From Otis tarda (lineage: Eukaryota; Chordata; Aves; Otidiformes; Otididae): a stretch of 64,000 bases of DNA. The notes beneath the pieces were generated by a model. That model saw only the letters and a list, made by a program, of their open reading frames with translations, made no database searches and was not told the DNA's origin. This document shows, piece after piece, positions 1 to 13,556 of the stretch; positions within the stretch are counted from its first letter, which is position 1, and each line of letters begins with the position of its first letter. A program made the position numbers and the translations under genes. The stretch spans positions 210,193,553 to 210,257,552 of the forward strand of contig CM048552.1 of NCBI GenBank assembly GCA_026413225.1. Reading direction: 5' to 3'.

Positions 1-1480
1 GATTAAATCTGATGAAGTTTAGCTACCTCTGAAATTGGAGTTACAGAATAAGAAGATATTTCAGCAAGGCAACAAAGCCCACAGCTGAGGCAGATTGGCT
101 GAGCACACGTGTCTCAGTGGACTTTAACATAAGTTGTGCATAGTCAGCACCTCAGCGAATCTGACTAGAAATCAGGTCTGCTCAGAATCAAAATGGAGGA
201 ATTACAAGTCACTGAAGATTTTCTGTGTCTATTTGTATAGGAGAAGGCACTCTATGAGCTTATAAAGAGAGCAGAACCTGTCGTCCCCAATTCACTGTTT
301 GCTTAGTGTTTACTGATGGAATGCAAATGACATTCCTTCACATTAGTTGCATGTCAATAGAAGATATAGATTCTCAACAGTATGCTAATGCTTTGAGTTA
401 CCCTGAAACTGCCAGAGACACAGCCTTTACGATCTGCTTCTTTTCTTTCTTGCAGAAATTATTAACCTTAGCAGGAAGCAGGGTCAGTACTGGAGGGTGA
501 CCGAAAATCCAATGTGGCATTTAACTCATAAATTAAATTATAACTTTGCTCTTGTTCATCTCCCTCATTTTAGTTCTCAGATATATGAGTCCTGATCTTC
601 CTCCGTTTCAGAAATTTAGACTTAAACTCCTGTTAAGGTCATAGTGCAGCTACAAATGCCACGCCCTAAGTTGTCACACAACCGAGTTTTGACAGCTATG
701 TCCTACTTCTCTGTCCATAGAATTGACCTGACCAGAATCTGAAGGATTTTTTTACATATGACTGGGATTTTTTTTTTATATGCAGCTGCTCGGAGTTACC
801 ATTTAGTAGCTCTAATCTGATTTGTGAGACACATAGAAAGTCCAAACAGATCAGCAGCACGTTCTGTGCATATTATATCCACATGTATATCTACGTCTTG
901 AACACACGTATCTGTGCATGCAGTCACTGTAGGTGAAATTCGTTAGACTTGGTCTAGAATCTAGAAAGTAGTTTTCTCTATCTGAACTCAATCACATGCT
1001 TCCCTCTACAGTCAATGGAGAAAAGTCGACATTATTGGCACACAGTTTGTATGACTGCAAAGAAGGAGGGAATTCCATTGTGTAAACATAGGTGGCTAAT
1101 GCTGTATTAGGTGTCCTGCCCAGCCTCCAACTGCCTCTCCAGAGCAGTCCAAGTCCCTTGTAGGTCTTTCGTTTGTTGTCTTATTGGTGTCTTGAAAACA
1201 TCAGGACACCATGATTAGCCTATAAATGCTTATGTTTAGACAATGAAATCCCACCTTGAATATCTAAATCAGAAATTTCAAGGAACCAATTAATTTGGCC
1301 CATAACCATTCAATGTTCTTTGATATGCTCTTGTGTGTTCAAACTGGTTTCTTGCTGACGGAGAAAAAGTAAGCTTTATGTCGTATCTGCTAGCCCTAAG
1401 GTGTTGTCTTGGATATCTTAGGTCATCTAAAATGACATTATGTGCTATCATGTGGGTAGCAGAATAAAGCTGGAACTTAG
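1..1480. other. Unique intergenic or intronic DNA
   Basis: AT-rich DNA with short homopolymer T runs (for example near 768-778). I see no repeat family, no convincing splice-bounded open frame and no RNA gene. The only open frame of 60 codons or more (306-500) has no recognisable domain. Confidence 0.6.
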
Positions 1481-1612
1481 AATCATAGAGTCATTTAGGT
1501 TGGAAAAGACCTTTAAGATCACTGAGTCCAACCGTTAACACAACACTGCCCAGTCCACCGCTAAACCATGTCCTTAAGCAGCATGTCTACATATCTTCTA
1601 AATACCAGAAGT
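1481..1612 (-). mobile_element. CR1 LINE 3' end fragment
   Basis: Read on the plus strand this is the reverse complement of a CR1 3' end. It starts with the terminal-repeat remnant AATCATAGAGTCATT, then GGTTGGAAAAGACCT, GATCACTGAGTCCAACC and CTAAACCATGTCCT. These are the hallmark blocks of an avian CR1 subfamily distinct from the one at 59.3-60.9 kb. Only the 3' untranslated end is present, with severe 5' truncation as is usual for CR1. Several substitutions in the terminal repeats suggest an older copy. The inner boundary near 1612 is approximate. Confidence 0.85.
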
Positions 1613-4600
1613 TTCAGACTAACTGAGCTATCTCGCACATCGACAGTAAGCACACCAGCAAAAGCACACCGTATTCCTGGCCCATTTGCTATTCCATAGT
1701 TCTGTGCAAGAAATGCGTAATAGAAATATGGGAGCTACATTTCTATCTCCCTCTAGTACATACTTTCTTCCTTCTTCCTCTAATTTCTTATTGTATTCCT
1801 GGTTTTCAAGAGTCACTGAGGTCTGAAAAAGGTCAATCTTTTTTTGCAGCTCTGCTACAAGTTAGACCACTGAAATTAGCTAGACTAACTTATTTTCTTA
1901 CCTACTGTTAATTATTCAATTTTTCCAACCTGATAGATTATTGTTTTTCTTTTTCTCTTTTCCCCTGCCAGACTTTTTTGTGTAAAGCTTGTCTTTGCCA
2001 ATACTGAAGTGCTCCTACTTTTGATTGTCCAGACACTAAAGCTTAGTGCCAGTCTCCAAGAATAGAGGCTGATAGACCTGAACTCTCCATCCTGGTCATC
2101 CTGGTCTTTTCAGATGAAAGCCAAATACAACCTAGATATGTTATAGCAACTTTAGCATAACATGGGCATTGCACTATATGAACCAGACTTAAGAGCAAGA
2201 ACCAAGGCCAGTAATGTTTAAATTTTTGGTAGTCTTGGAAATGAAACTCAACATTTTTATCTGCATGACAGTGTGGACAAAATAGGAAATGAAGAGCAAT
2301 AATACTATTTGTTAGGCAAAATGTGATTTATTAGGATTTATCTCCTGTGGAAACCAACTTGGAGGGGAATCTTCTCTTTTGGCTAATGAAGATAAGACTG
2401 AATAAATGGGAGGCAAATTCTCTACAAAATTCTAGAGTAGTTCTTTTTTTATTTCCTTTCCTGAGTGAACATTGAAAACATGAACAATTAAACAATATGA
2501 ACATTGAAAAGCTAGCTTGGCAGCTGGCTTTGGTGTTTTATTCTTTGTTAATGGAAGACTGAAGATGAAAGAGAAATTGATAAGACATGTACTAACACCT
2601 AGATACACAGGGAAGAAACAATACTTGTGCAGAAGGAAGTTTTCTAGCATTGTACATTTTGGTACTAGTGGGATTAATGTTCTCTGTAGATTTAATTGGG
2701 AAGATACAGGCAGGGATATTGAGCTGTGAAGGGAAAGGAGGGCCCAAAACCAGTGACACTCCTGTTACACCTCCAAACTCTGGGGAACCATCATTCTCTA
2801 TGTAATTAAGAAAGAGATTAAAAGGAGGATTTCTGAAATGCTGGCTTGATTATGTTTGCATAAGAGTTCAACAAATGTCTTAAGATGCTGAAAGTTTTTT
2901 TTCTTGCTACCTATCATATTCCATTCCATACCTGAATTGGCGACACTAGTCCTCAGTCTGCCTGTCTTCCTTATTTCCACCAGTGACTTGCTCACTTTGT
3001 GAACAAACATCAATGTGTTTTGTCACATGGTGATTTTCAAACTTATGGAAGGAGCATCTCAGAAACATTTAACACACTACTTATTTGTGACAAGCTACTT
3101 CCTTGTTATTTAATAAACTACATCGTCTCTCTTCTAAAACTGCTCATTGTTGTGGCATAAGCAAAATATCTTGTTGAGAAGTAGTAGTAGACTGATATGA
3201 TAAGACCTCGTTACACTGATCAATATAATCTCTGTTTTCTTATGTTTGTTTGTTTGGATCTATTTTTTCATCTTTTCTTAGAGATGAGCAGAGATTTTCT
3301 TCCTCTGTGTCAGTAGCAAGCTACAGGGTCTCATCATGAATGGGGTAGGTAAGTGCTTTATTACAAAAAATAATTCTCCTAATCGACTTCAGAACTGTAC
3401 AGTCATTCCAATTCCCATTTCAAGATGTCTTCCAAAGAAAAGCCCTAATGAGCAGATATTTAGGTGGTGAACAGATAACAGAGAAATTTGAACTAGATGT
3501 GGAGAAAACCTCAATTTGCTCTCTGCTTGTAGGTTGCAAAAATGTGATCCTGGACATAAGCCACAAAACTTTTACTTCCTATTGAGGCACTCTCAAATTC
3601 TGTCATGTGTATTACAACGGGAGGACAACAGATTAGCTCTGTTAATTTACATACAGAATAGTCTTCCTTTCACATGCTTATTAATAGAAGGAGTACCAGT
3701 GTAATTGACCAAATCCACGCAGCACAATTAAAATGAATTTTAAGGGCTTTGATGTACATTACTGTAAGCAAAGGAAGCAACAGTTAAATCCCCAATTAAC
3801 ACAAAAGGAAAGGACGAGACAGGATTTTGTATAATTTCATTGCAAACAAACAGAAACAGAACAAATCCCCCCTCTGTAATGTAGTCTACACCCTACAACA
3901 AGCAAAATCAATTTAAAGCTATTGTAAATCTTAAATTATTAATTTCATTCTCAATAAGTCATTAAAAAGCCTCTTCTAGTTTCTAACATTTGAGTGCAGT
4001 ACTTGGTTTATGGCGAAGAAGGCACAAGGGAAAGAAAGATGTGGAAACCCCACAGGAATCTGAAAGTTGAAAACATAGAATGAGCAAAACAAAGCTGAAG
4101 GTCTTTTTGATCCTTGGGATTTTCAAAGTGTTTTGAGAGGATTTACTGAATGCATTGTACTTCCTTGCTTTCAGTTGGTTGAAAAACTGTCTAAAAGTTC
4201 AGCAATGTGCCATATACTGTTTTAGACTTAGTGACCCAAAGACTAAGAGTATGTAGGTGAATGCATCCCTCTGTGACTGCTCTGGTAGGAGAAGGAGGAC
4301 AGATTAGGACTTGCAGAGCACAGTGTTAACATGACTAAAGCTTGCTCATATAAATGATTCTGCTTTACTCTACAGAGATATATGAACATGCTCTGTGAAA
4401 TCGTGCAGCTTCTGGAGCTGGGGCTGAATTTTGGCACCCAATTGATCAATTTGACTTGCAAACTTTAGCTTGTTGCCTACCGCCTTCTGTCCTGGCCATG
4501 AGACATAGGAATTGGTCTAGCATCCACCTCTTTACCCTCCTGCCTGAGTGTCTCACAGAATCTTCCTGGTTCATGTCTGGAAGTATCTTTTATTCTGTGG

Positions 4601-7600
4601 TTTATGTGTGAGTACTTCTATCTGATGTTATCACACAGAACATGTATTTTGAGTCTTAAGAGAGCTGTGAACTACGACTATTGAGTATCCTGGTTGTTAG
4701 CAGACTATTGGATACCAGCAGCCTTCATAGTTCAGCTTAGTGACTCCCTTGATAGTCCTTCTGAGATACTGCCATGTGTGAATATTATTGACTGTGGAAA
4801 AGTATATTATTTGCTAAAAATAATTGCATGTAGTGCATAAATCGAGATTTTTGATTGAAAGAAGTATATTTACTCAGGTGGCAAACATACTGTAGGTCTA
4901 CTATATTATAAAGTATACTATATTATAAAGTGCCCACTGTCTCTGAATGCAGAGTAATCTCTGCAGGGATGTGAAGAAAGGGTCCCACAATCAATATGGC
5001 TGAGAGAATGGAGCTCATAAGACAACTTATTATTTACAAAGGGAACAAAATAAAGTAATTTATTTGTAACATAGGCTACAAGCAAAAAAAAATTCTGCCA
5101 TTTCCTTCTCTCAGGCATTTTTTTTCTAAATATGCAGAGACATTATGTAGGATGGAGAAATCTGCTAGTGCTTTCCTGACCTTTTACTTTGTTTTCACTC
5201 TGTGATGTGGTTATAGGGAGCCTATTACATGGATGTACTCAGCTAGATAGAAGACTCAGAAGAACTGGAAGAAAAATACTGGAAGTAACTGTACCTGAAT
5301 TTGTCCTGCAATAGGATCAGTGTGAGACCTCTCTGGCTTTGAAAATCTGTGAGGAGCACCTTTGCACTATGATAGTGTAGGATTTTAGTGCTTTCATAGG
5401 ATAAAATCTGATTGAGGTTGTGCTTACATGGAAAACATTGTCCTGGAAGAGTTTTCTCCTTTTTTTTTTGGTGTTAATTTTAAACTGAAGTCCTAATTAC
5501 AAAATAAAATCATTGCCACAAGGAGCTAATTAGGAAGCGCTATTCTGTTTTTAATTCTCAGCCACGTTAAATTGCAGAGAAAGATTCAACTGTAGATAAA
5601 AGCATCTACATTTATGTCTACCTCTACATATCATCATGTGTCTTAGGTGACAAACATGTCATTGCTGTCAGTGAATCCTGGAAAGTAATTCGACTGGCTA
5701 GCCAGCACATGTATACTGTAGAGTGGGCTAAGTTTCTCCCAAGACATCACATTAACTGACTGGCATATAAGGAGCTCAGAAACTCAACTCACTGGAGGAC
5801 ACCTACGCATAGGTAATGCTAGTCTCTTAGTCTACAAATGCATGTCCTAGTATTTAGAAACCCTTAGCTAAAAGCAGTTAACAGACAAGCGAAGACAAGA
5901 TATTAATGCACAATAACAGTTCAAAATAAAGATGATAAAGGAGTTAGAGGTTTCCTCCACGGTTTAAGAAGATGCACATAATAAGTTGATGATCCTTCTG
6001 GGTGTGTTACAAACAAACATATTTTCAATTAGGTAGTTTATTAAAGAGTAGTGAACTGTTTTGTTGCCCATAAAAACTGCATTGAAACTAGAAAGGCTGG
6101 TGTCTGGGAAGTTTAATTATGATTTAAGTGGATTATGCTGAAACATTTGTCGTTCAATTACTTACTGAAGGTAGATGCAATTTCTTTCAGCTTTCTTACT
6201 CCCTGGTAGCATTACTGATTGAATCGACTGCGAAATGAATTCCTTGGAATTGCTGACTAACTCAGCAATATAGATTGGATGCTAGCACTCTGGGATTCTT
6301 CAGCAGTGAATTTTTGAGATGATCTCTGTGGAACATAGCTTTAAATACTATTCAGCATGGCTTTTAACTTTTGTCTTTACCATGCTATTGGGCACCTAAT
6401 TGGTGAATAACTTAATGGGTTTTGGCAAAAAGTATTTGCCATGGATCATCCTGGTTTCAAATAAACAGTAAAAGAAAGGAATACTGAAGTTGTGTTCATA
6501 AACATATCCCAACTGATGAAGAGGGAGGAAAACACAGTTCCTTACGTATTTTAAAGTGCTTGGAGCAGGAACATAATATTTCTTATTTTATATAATAACT
6601 TTTTCTTTTCTAATTTATTAATAATTAGGATTTATAATTTTGGTTAGTTATCTTTATTGCAACTATGTAAAATCTTTAGCATGAATTCTTGTTGCATCTT
6701 AAATACTTAGAAGTCCTAAGCGAAGCTGAGCAATATAATCTTCATTCAAGTTTAAGATTATGTCAATTACATTGTGCTTGTCATATGAGCTCAGTTGCTC
6801 ACCCAACCGTGAACCAGCATGATCTGTTTCTTAAGTTAATCTTAAAACAATAATTTTCCATATCTGTGTATGAAGCATAGATATGAAAACCTCATTGTGA
6901 TACCTCCATGAATACCACTCAAATTTACCCTAAAAGAGCATCTAGCTGAAAAAGTTTGCTACTAAAACCAAAATTGTCCTGTATTCTATGCTAGTATAAT
7001 AAGAAAATGTGTGAGAAGGGCAGGAAAACCTTATGTCTCCATTTGAAATTGCTGTTCTTTGCTATATTTTGTGTAAGATAATTCTTATTGATGTGTCCTA
7101 TTAGGTTGTTGGCATCAAGCAAAAGCTGAACACTGGCGTTTTGAAAAGTAGCGTTATTGATAGAGTCAGTAAGAAATTTAGAGGTTAAAGCCTTATCATC
7201 AGAAAATTTTCTTACCCATTTCCAAACATATATGTTTAAAAAAATTTCATCTGCTGTTTTATCAGGTTGTATTTTCACATTGTAGCCAAAAAAAGACACC
7301 ATGCCAAACCTTATTTTCACCGAAGCACTAATTAAGAGGTAATGAAATAATTTATCGTATTTTGCTATTTATAAAAGAACTCCAAAAGTAGTGAACTCTC
7401 AGATGGATTTATCATCTAAAATCCTTTTCACATTTCCTCAAATAATGCTATAGATGCCTTGTGGCTCCTTACTAGGCACAGAATTGAATTCCAGATGTTG
7501 TCTTCAAAGTCCTGCATGAGGGAAGTAACAATTATTTTCAAAACTAACTCTCAACCTGTTGCCAGTTGTAGTAGGTGAAGTAGACAGGTATACTTTCTTT

Positions 7601-10510
7601 CTCACGCCCCAGTTCGAATGTGTGGGTACCATTTTCATTGCTGAGTTCACTGTGTTTCTTATGGTGTGACACAATCCTCATGAAAAAAATCAGGCAAGGA
7701 TTAAAGAGATGATCAAAGGAAGACATGATCATCCTTCAAAGAGCAAGCTTACTTCAAAATAGGTTGTGCTGTTTAATTTCACTTTCACAAGGAGCCCACT
7801 GTAAAATCAATCATTCTTAGGTTGTGACTAAGGCAGATGAAGGTCACAGCCTTCAGCTGGTTGGCAGCTCAGCCAAACTGAGTCTCAGTGTGGACTAGAG
7901 ATATCTAGTATTCAGATGGATAAATGAATATTCCCCTTTATCTATGACTCTAGGACAGAAAAGAAATCATGGCCTGAATGAGATTTAGAAAGAATAAGCC
8001 ATTTTTAGGAAAAATGGTAAGGTTAATGTAAAAGCAGAAGTAAGGATAAGACAGAGGTTAAAAGTAAAAAAATTGTTGAGGATCATGGACAGCACAGTCA
8101 CTAATGAACCAATTCCGTCCATGGCTATAGTCAGGCTGTCCCAATGGCAATTTCACATCTAATAGTCAGAAGTCATAAAACTTGCCATAGGATGTGTTAG
8201 TTGCCACAGTACTGAGAGGGTGGCCTGTAGTGCCACACACTGGAGGTCTCTAGCAGCAGCTGAACATGTGAAAGATTAAAAAACATCAGCATGAAGCATT
8301 GTCTACTGTAGGCCTGACAGTGACTTGTACCTTTACCACATTCATGTACAGCTCTGGATCATTCCTCTGCTGTGCTCTTCCTCCCTGATAAGTGTCCCAG
8401 TCTACAAGGCAGATGTCTCACTGCATGTAGTGAAACTTTGGGATGCCTAGACCTGGACTTACAATTTCTGGAAGAAGAAGAACCTAACAGGCAATGATGG
8501 TGACCAGTCTTGCCAACAGACACTGAAACGCAGTCTTCTCCATGATGTGTCAAAGTTATCATAGTTGCACAAGGACCAGCTTCTCAATTAATCTTTTTAG
8601 TTGCAGATAGCTGAGAGCTTGAAATCTTCGAAAGGTCAGTCCTCCTGAGATACAAGATGGAAGTCTCTTTTCAGTATGTGATACTTCAAGGTGAGACACT
8701 GAATCTCTGTGATAGTTGGCCTGTGTGACCGCAGTGTGTAACTCTGTATGTAATGATGAGTTACGGCTTTCTCGCTCTGAAGAGAATGAGGACCCTCTCT
8801 CATTCCATGTCAAAAGCAGAAAATTATGTCACTGTGCTCATGGCATGGATCTTGGTCTCACTGCACAGGCCTAGGAGAATCACTGTACAGTCAATCCACT
8901 GGTGAACACTAGGTGTGAAGTGTCACATTCACTGTACATTTACAGAATTAGCTTCAGAGACAACGGCTGAGCAAGGTCCCGTCTAACATAAGTCTCTGCT
9001 CTGTGCACTGTAGCCCTAAATGGTGCTGGTCACAAATTTCTCTTTCCTGCTGGGGCTGCGGGTCTCCTTTACAAACATGGTCTGTGGAAGCACCTTCCTT
9101 TAATGCCTCCCAGGTATTTCTTCCTGTGTGAATGGCTTCTTCAACTTTATGTCTTTTTGCCATATGCATGCCCTGCACAGGAGTAAGAACTGCAAGGTCA
9201 AACCCTCCTTGTAGAAGTCTCTTCTCAGCTGTTCTTGAATTAACTTCCAATTCCAAACAACCTGATTTTACTCCAGTCCTACTGATACATTGGATGCTTG
9301 CTTTATAAAACTTGATTATTGCTTTTTCAGCTTCTTTCCATTTAACGGAGAAGGTTGGTACCCTGCCCATGATGGCACAGATAGTCGCTCTCTCTCTCTT
9401 TTTACCTAAGGACATTTTAAGAACTTAATAATTTTCAAAGCAGGCTTAGGTGAAATGGGAGAATGAGGAAAAGAAAAAAAAATCCCATAAACAAATGCAT
9501 GACTGATAAGGGAATTCTGAACTGCACATCTCCAATCATTCACTCAAGAGCCTGAGATTTTGCAGCACATATGGCCCTCTGTCAGGGGATTCCACAACAG
9601 CAGGCACTTATTAACAAATAGCGTGTCATCCGGTAGTATAAATGATGCAAAACTCAGCAACCATGATCTGCATACCACCATGATCGAATTTTTTTTTCAG
9701 AAAAGCATTATTTCTAATTTTTATTTTTATTTTTTCTTCTGATTTTTTACAACACTTTAAAGAGAAATTGGAATGATTTGTTACCAGAATAGACAGGGTG
9801 GATTTTATTTCCTTCTGAATCTTAGATTTAGATAGAATTCATGCCTCTTGGGGATTTCATAAATCTGTGTCTTGTCTTCTCTTATGCACTGGTACTCTGG
9901 CCACTCTGCTGGAAATGGAAAAGACATTCCTTATTGATCACTTCAGCAGTACCCTTGTGAGCCAAGACAGTGTTGCTTTGGTCATTAATCTTTTATTTTG
10001 TCCCATCTGGTTTAATTTCAAAGGTGCTCAATGACAGTCTGTATTTCTCTAGGGATGTTCACTAACGGACTACTAGTGCGTTGCAGATTCTGGGTTATGA
10101 AGAACTACTGCAGTCCTCTGAGGTAAATATCATTATCACCATTTGGAAAGGATTAGGGATGAGGAAACGAGGTCTGTGACCTGACAAAGATGATGGTGGA
10201 GGTCTATAGAATAATTTAGAATGGAAAAAAAATGTCTCCCAGGCTTTAAATTCTTTGTCTTTACCACAGGATGGATCTGTGACAGATGTAAATAACTTCC
10301 TAATGAGCTGAGGATCATTCTAGCTTTTGAAACAGAGAGAGCGTCCCAGTGAATCAGGCTAGACTTCAGTCTCACTCAGCAGCTTGTCTCTAAAAAATAC
10401 CTTTGAAGAGCTAATTCAGAGCCAGACACTCTGTGGCAGGACTTTTACCTATCCCCTCACTAGGAAAAAAAACTCTACTTCATTCTCCAAAGTTTTGTGA
10501 TGAATAAAGA
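1613..10510. other. Long unique AT-rich stretch
   Basis: Nearly 9 kb with no identifiable transposon, RNA gene or convincing coding exon. Minus-strand open frames at 8359-8562, 8559-8813 and 8954-9415 (67, 84 and 153 codons) lie close together, but I recognise no domain in them. Blocks such as 3740-4000, 5500-5590 and 6170-6290 are rich in TAATTA or ATTAAT cores and might be conserved non-coding DNA. Sequence alone cannot show that. Confidence 0.5.
3282..3348 (+). other. Exon-like segment, non-coding
   Basis: A T-rich tract ending in TCTTAG (acceptor ending at 3281) and a consensus donor GTAAGT starting at 3349 bracket 67 bases. All three forward frames contain a stop inside the segment. If it is ever spliced it would be an untranslated or lncRNA exon. 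No neighbouring exon can be assigned, and chance matches of this quality are expected in a window of this size. Confidence 0.15.
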
Positions 10511-10564
10511 TCATTTATTAATAATAAATCATTTATTAATAATAAATAATTTATTAATAATAAA
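10511..10564. repeat. 18-bp AT-rich tandem repeat, three copies
   Basis: Three consecutive copies of an 18-base unit beginning TCATTTATTAATAATAAA start at 10511, 10529 and 10547. The third copy differs by TAATTT in place of TCATTT. This is an AT-only minisatellite with little divergence between copies, so the expansion is recent or is being homogenised. Confidence 0.9.
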
Positions 10565-12849
10565 TTAATATTTATTTCCAGAATTCTTGTTGGCTTTTAA
10601 CACTGTTACAAAGCTGGATTTTCATGCCACCAGCTCATATGCAGCCAAAGCCACTCAGCAACTATCATTGGTGGCAACTGTGAACAGATGCTCAGATGTC
10701 TTAAAGACCTGACTATAGATTTGAATTCCTAAATTTTACAACGAATGCTTGATGTATGCATTTATTCATAGCTTCCACCACTCAGAAGACTCCAGTAAGT
10801 GTATACTACTATCTCAAATCCTCTGTACTCTTCCAGACTTCCCACTGGAAGCTGAATCAAATTCAAAGGAAATCTACACAGCTATGGTCTACCTACAGTT
10901 TAACTAAAATGTCACTTGAGGCTCCAGAAAAGCTCCAATCTCAGACACAGCACAACTTTATAACTTCCAGAAAAAGTTCCCCTGTGCAAGAAGCATTTTT
11001 ATTCTGGCAAGGCTAAAACTTCGCAGGGAGTTCTTGAAGGGCACAAAGTGTTTTTTCTACTCCCAAAGCCAGGTGCATCGTCAGGCTTTAATGTGAAGCA
11101 AGAGAAATACGCATCTGAAAACAGTAACAAACTCCTGCCAGCGATAACCTCTCCTCTGCACACATTTCTCAGACTACATAGCACCAGTGAGAATAAACTC
11201 AGTCGTGCTGTTTAAGGCAGTGCTGGTAAATACTCAGCTATTCCAATACTGTATAGAGCAGAAGGCTCTTTCTACCTTCTGTCCATGCTAATGCCTTTCC
11301 AGACCACCCAGCTCAGGAAGGACCACTCTGACAGGTGAATCCAATCAACAGCTATGCATACATTTTGTCTCAATTAAGAGAGATTAAATTACAACCTCTT
11401 GAGGACTCTGGTTATTAATACATTAAAAGATATATGATTTTTGAGCTTAATAGAAACAAATGCATTTTTGCCCCATCAATAATATATCATGTGCAAATTA
11501 GGGTCTGAATTAATGCTGTGTGGCTGCAGTGAAAAAAAACAACACTGGCTTTATTACATAATAAAATGCCCTTAATTGTTGGACTAGAGCAGCTTTATAA
11601 CATACCATTACTTTTGGTAACAGCTTCTGCCTTTTCATCGATCGGGAAATGTTATCAGTCAGAGCCACATTGGAAGTAAAACTGAAGAATAATATTACAG
11701 GGCTGATGCAGCTGAGTGAAATAAATTGATGTTGGCCTGGCTTTGAATTCAACATGAAATATAATTAATAAGAAGATTTACGGAATAACACATGTGAAGC
11801 CAAATGTTTGCATTCAAAGTGGTAAAGCATTACATACAACTTGACTGCATTTCTCAAACCGTGAATGGCGTGTTGTCAAGCCTCTTTTTATTTGCTTGTT
11901 TGTTTGCTTTCTTGTGGCTTAATTAAGGAGCATCTCAAGGTATAGTTTGGAGATAGTCTAATGCCACTAAGCACTCAACAAGTGTGGCAGGCCTGGAGAC
12001 AGTGACGGCAAGAGGCTATTAAAACATTTTCTTGTTCCTCTCAGTTTAAATGCAACTTATGGATTCAAGATCCCACCTTACAACAGTCATGCCTTTTTTT
12101 TTTTTTTCCCCCTCCTAGGCAGAATTTTAAGAGCAAGGAGAATATAGCTGAGGAACACTAACTGGGGGCTGTGATTTAGTTTCTAGTCCAGACCCTCCAG
12201 CCTCAGCCATGACTCTGGAAAACAGACATATTTAGTGAAAAGCTTAATCAGATGACTAGAACTACATATGTACTTAACTGCGTTCTTAAATCAGTGCATC
12301 GGGCTGTAATCCCTCTGGGCTGGAGCTTGCATCTTAGCATGTCCTTAGCTCTGCCAGAATGGAAACGGTAATAATGAATTAGTTTAGGCTGTTAATATGG
12401 AAAGCCTATACAATGACACCAAGTTTCATGGCCCGAATGTTGTTAATTTGAGAGGCTATAGTGAAATCCACTGTGTAGGCTATCTTCTGCAGCTCTATAC
12501 AGAACAACATTTACATTCCTGATAATTTGATTTGCTCTGTCTCACTTAGTCCCTCTTTCTCTCTTTCTTCTTTTCCCCATGAGCAACGCTGCTTGTGTAA
12601 CTTTCCAGTGATGCAAAAGTTTGCAGGTACAGGCAAGCATGAAAATATTTAAAATCTAGAGGGAAACCTGCAACACAAAGCTCCATTGTTCATCTCAACT
12701 CGATCAAAGTTTGTGGGTATTTATTCCAAGGACGTAAGAACAAGCATGGGTGTGCCATGGGAGTGGGAAGTTTAAGTTAAGTTGCTGAGTTAAAAGTGAG
12801 AACCAACTGTGGACAACTGTAGAAGGACTGTAAGAGACTAAAAGACTTG
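10565..12849. other. Unique DNA, candidate conserved non-coding block
   Basis: No transposon family or coding exon is recognised. From about 11480 to 12660 the sequence has few low-complexity runs apart from a T/C tract at 12092-12117. It contains repeated homeodomain-like cores (TAATAATGAATTAG near 12370, TTAATTAAGG near 11920), the texture of vertebrate developmental enhancers. Conservation cannot be tested here. Confidence 0.3.
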
Positions 12850-13556
12850 TTGATTAAGTGGCAGATGAAATTCAGGACAGATAAATGTAAAATGACATAC
12901 GTGCGGAAAAACAATCCAAACTTCACACATAAAATGATAGGCTCTGAGCTAACCGCTATTACTCAGAAATGAGATCTTGGGGTTCTAATATCTAGTTTTA
13001 TTGAACCCAGTGCCAAGCTGTGGTAAAATGATGCAAATGGAATAATAAGAATTGTTAAGAAAGAGAATAAAATAGAAAATATCATTATATCACTGTGCAA
13101 AGTGCTGGTGTGCCTGCATCTTAAATTCTGTGTGCAGTTCTCGTCTCTGTGTCAAGGGCATAACACTACTAGAAAAGGCCAAGTGAACCGTGAGAAATCA
13201 AAGGAGGAATGCAGATTTCGCATGTGGACAGACTAAATGTGGCGTAGCTTTTCAGTGAAAAATTGTGGCAACTGAGAGAGGGTTATAAGAAGGATGTATA
13301 AAGTTCTGTGGGATGCACGAAGGGCTTGTAGGAAATAGTTTTCCACTCTCTCTAACCATACAGAAACTAGGGTCGTCAAGTCAAAGTGGCTGGTAGCAGG
13401 TTCTCAGAAAACAAAACAAGAAAATATTTTGTTACACAACAGAGAATTAACCTCTGAAATTCCCTGCCACAAGAGGCTGTGGGTGTTGAAAATGGGCATA
13501 GAGAAGATGACTGGATGAATTCCTGGAATAAGAATACATTGAGGGCTAATGAACAA
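12850..13556 (+). mobile_element. Ancient CR1-clade LINE fragment (3' half of ORF2)
   Basis: Despite many substitutions and indels, the segment keeps the order of blocks of old amniote CR1-like LINEs. In order these are AAGTGGCAGATGAAATTCAG, a GATAAATGTAAAATGACATA block, AATCCAAACTTC, ATGATAGGCTCTGAGCTAAC, GAGATCTTGGGGTT, a GTGTGCAGTTCTCGTCTCTGTGTC block, and near the 3' end CCTGCCACAAGAGGCTGTGG followed by GACTGGATGAATTCCTGG. This is the reverse-transcriptase C-terminal region after the catalytic core. No intact frame survives, so the copy is dead and old, probably shared widely among birds and possibly other reptiles. The 116- and 91-codon open frames overlapping its 3' end are incidental. 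Block identification rests on recalled consensus, not an alignment. Confidence 0.75.

Noticed and set aside
8359-9415. Cluster of three minus-strand frames (67, 84, 153 codons)
   Set aside because: Considered as a small gene or decayed retroviral gene. No domain, splice context or LTR ends were found, and a 150-codon frame is within chance expectation for 64 kb in six frames.
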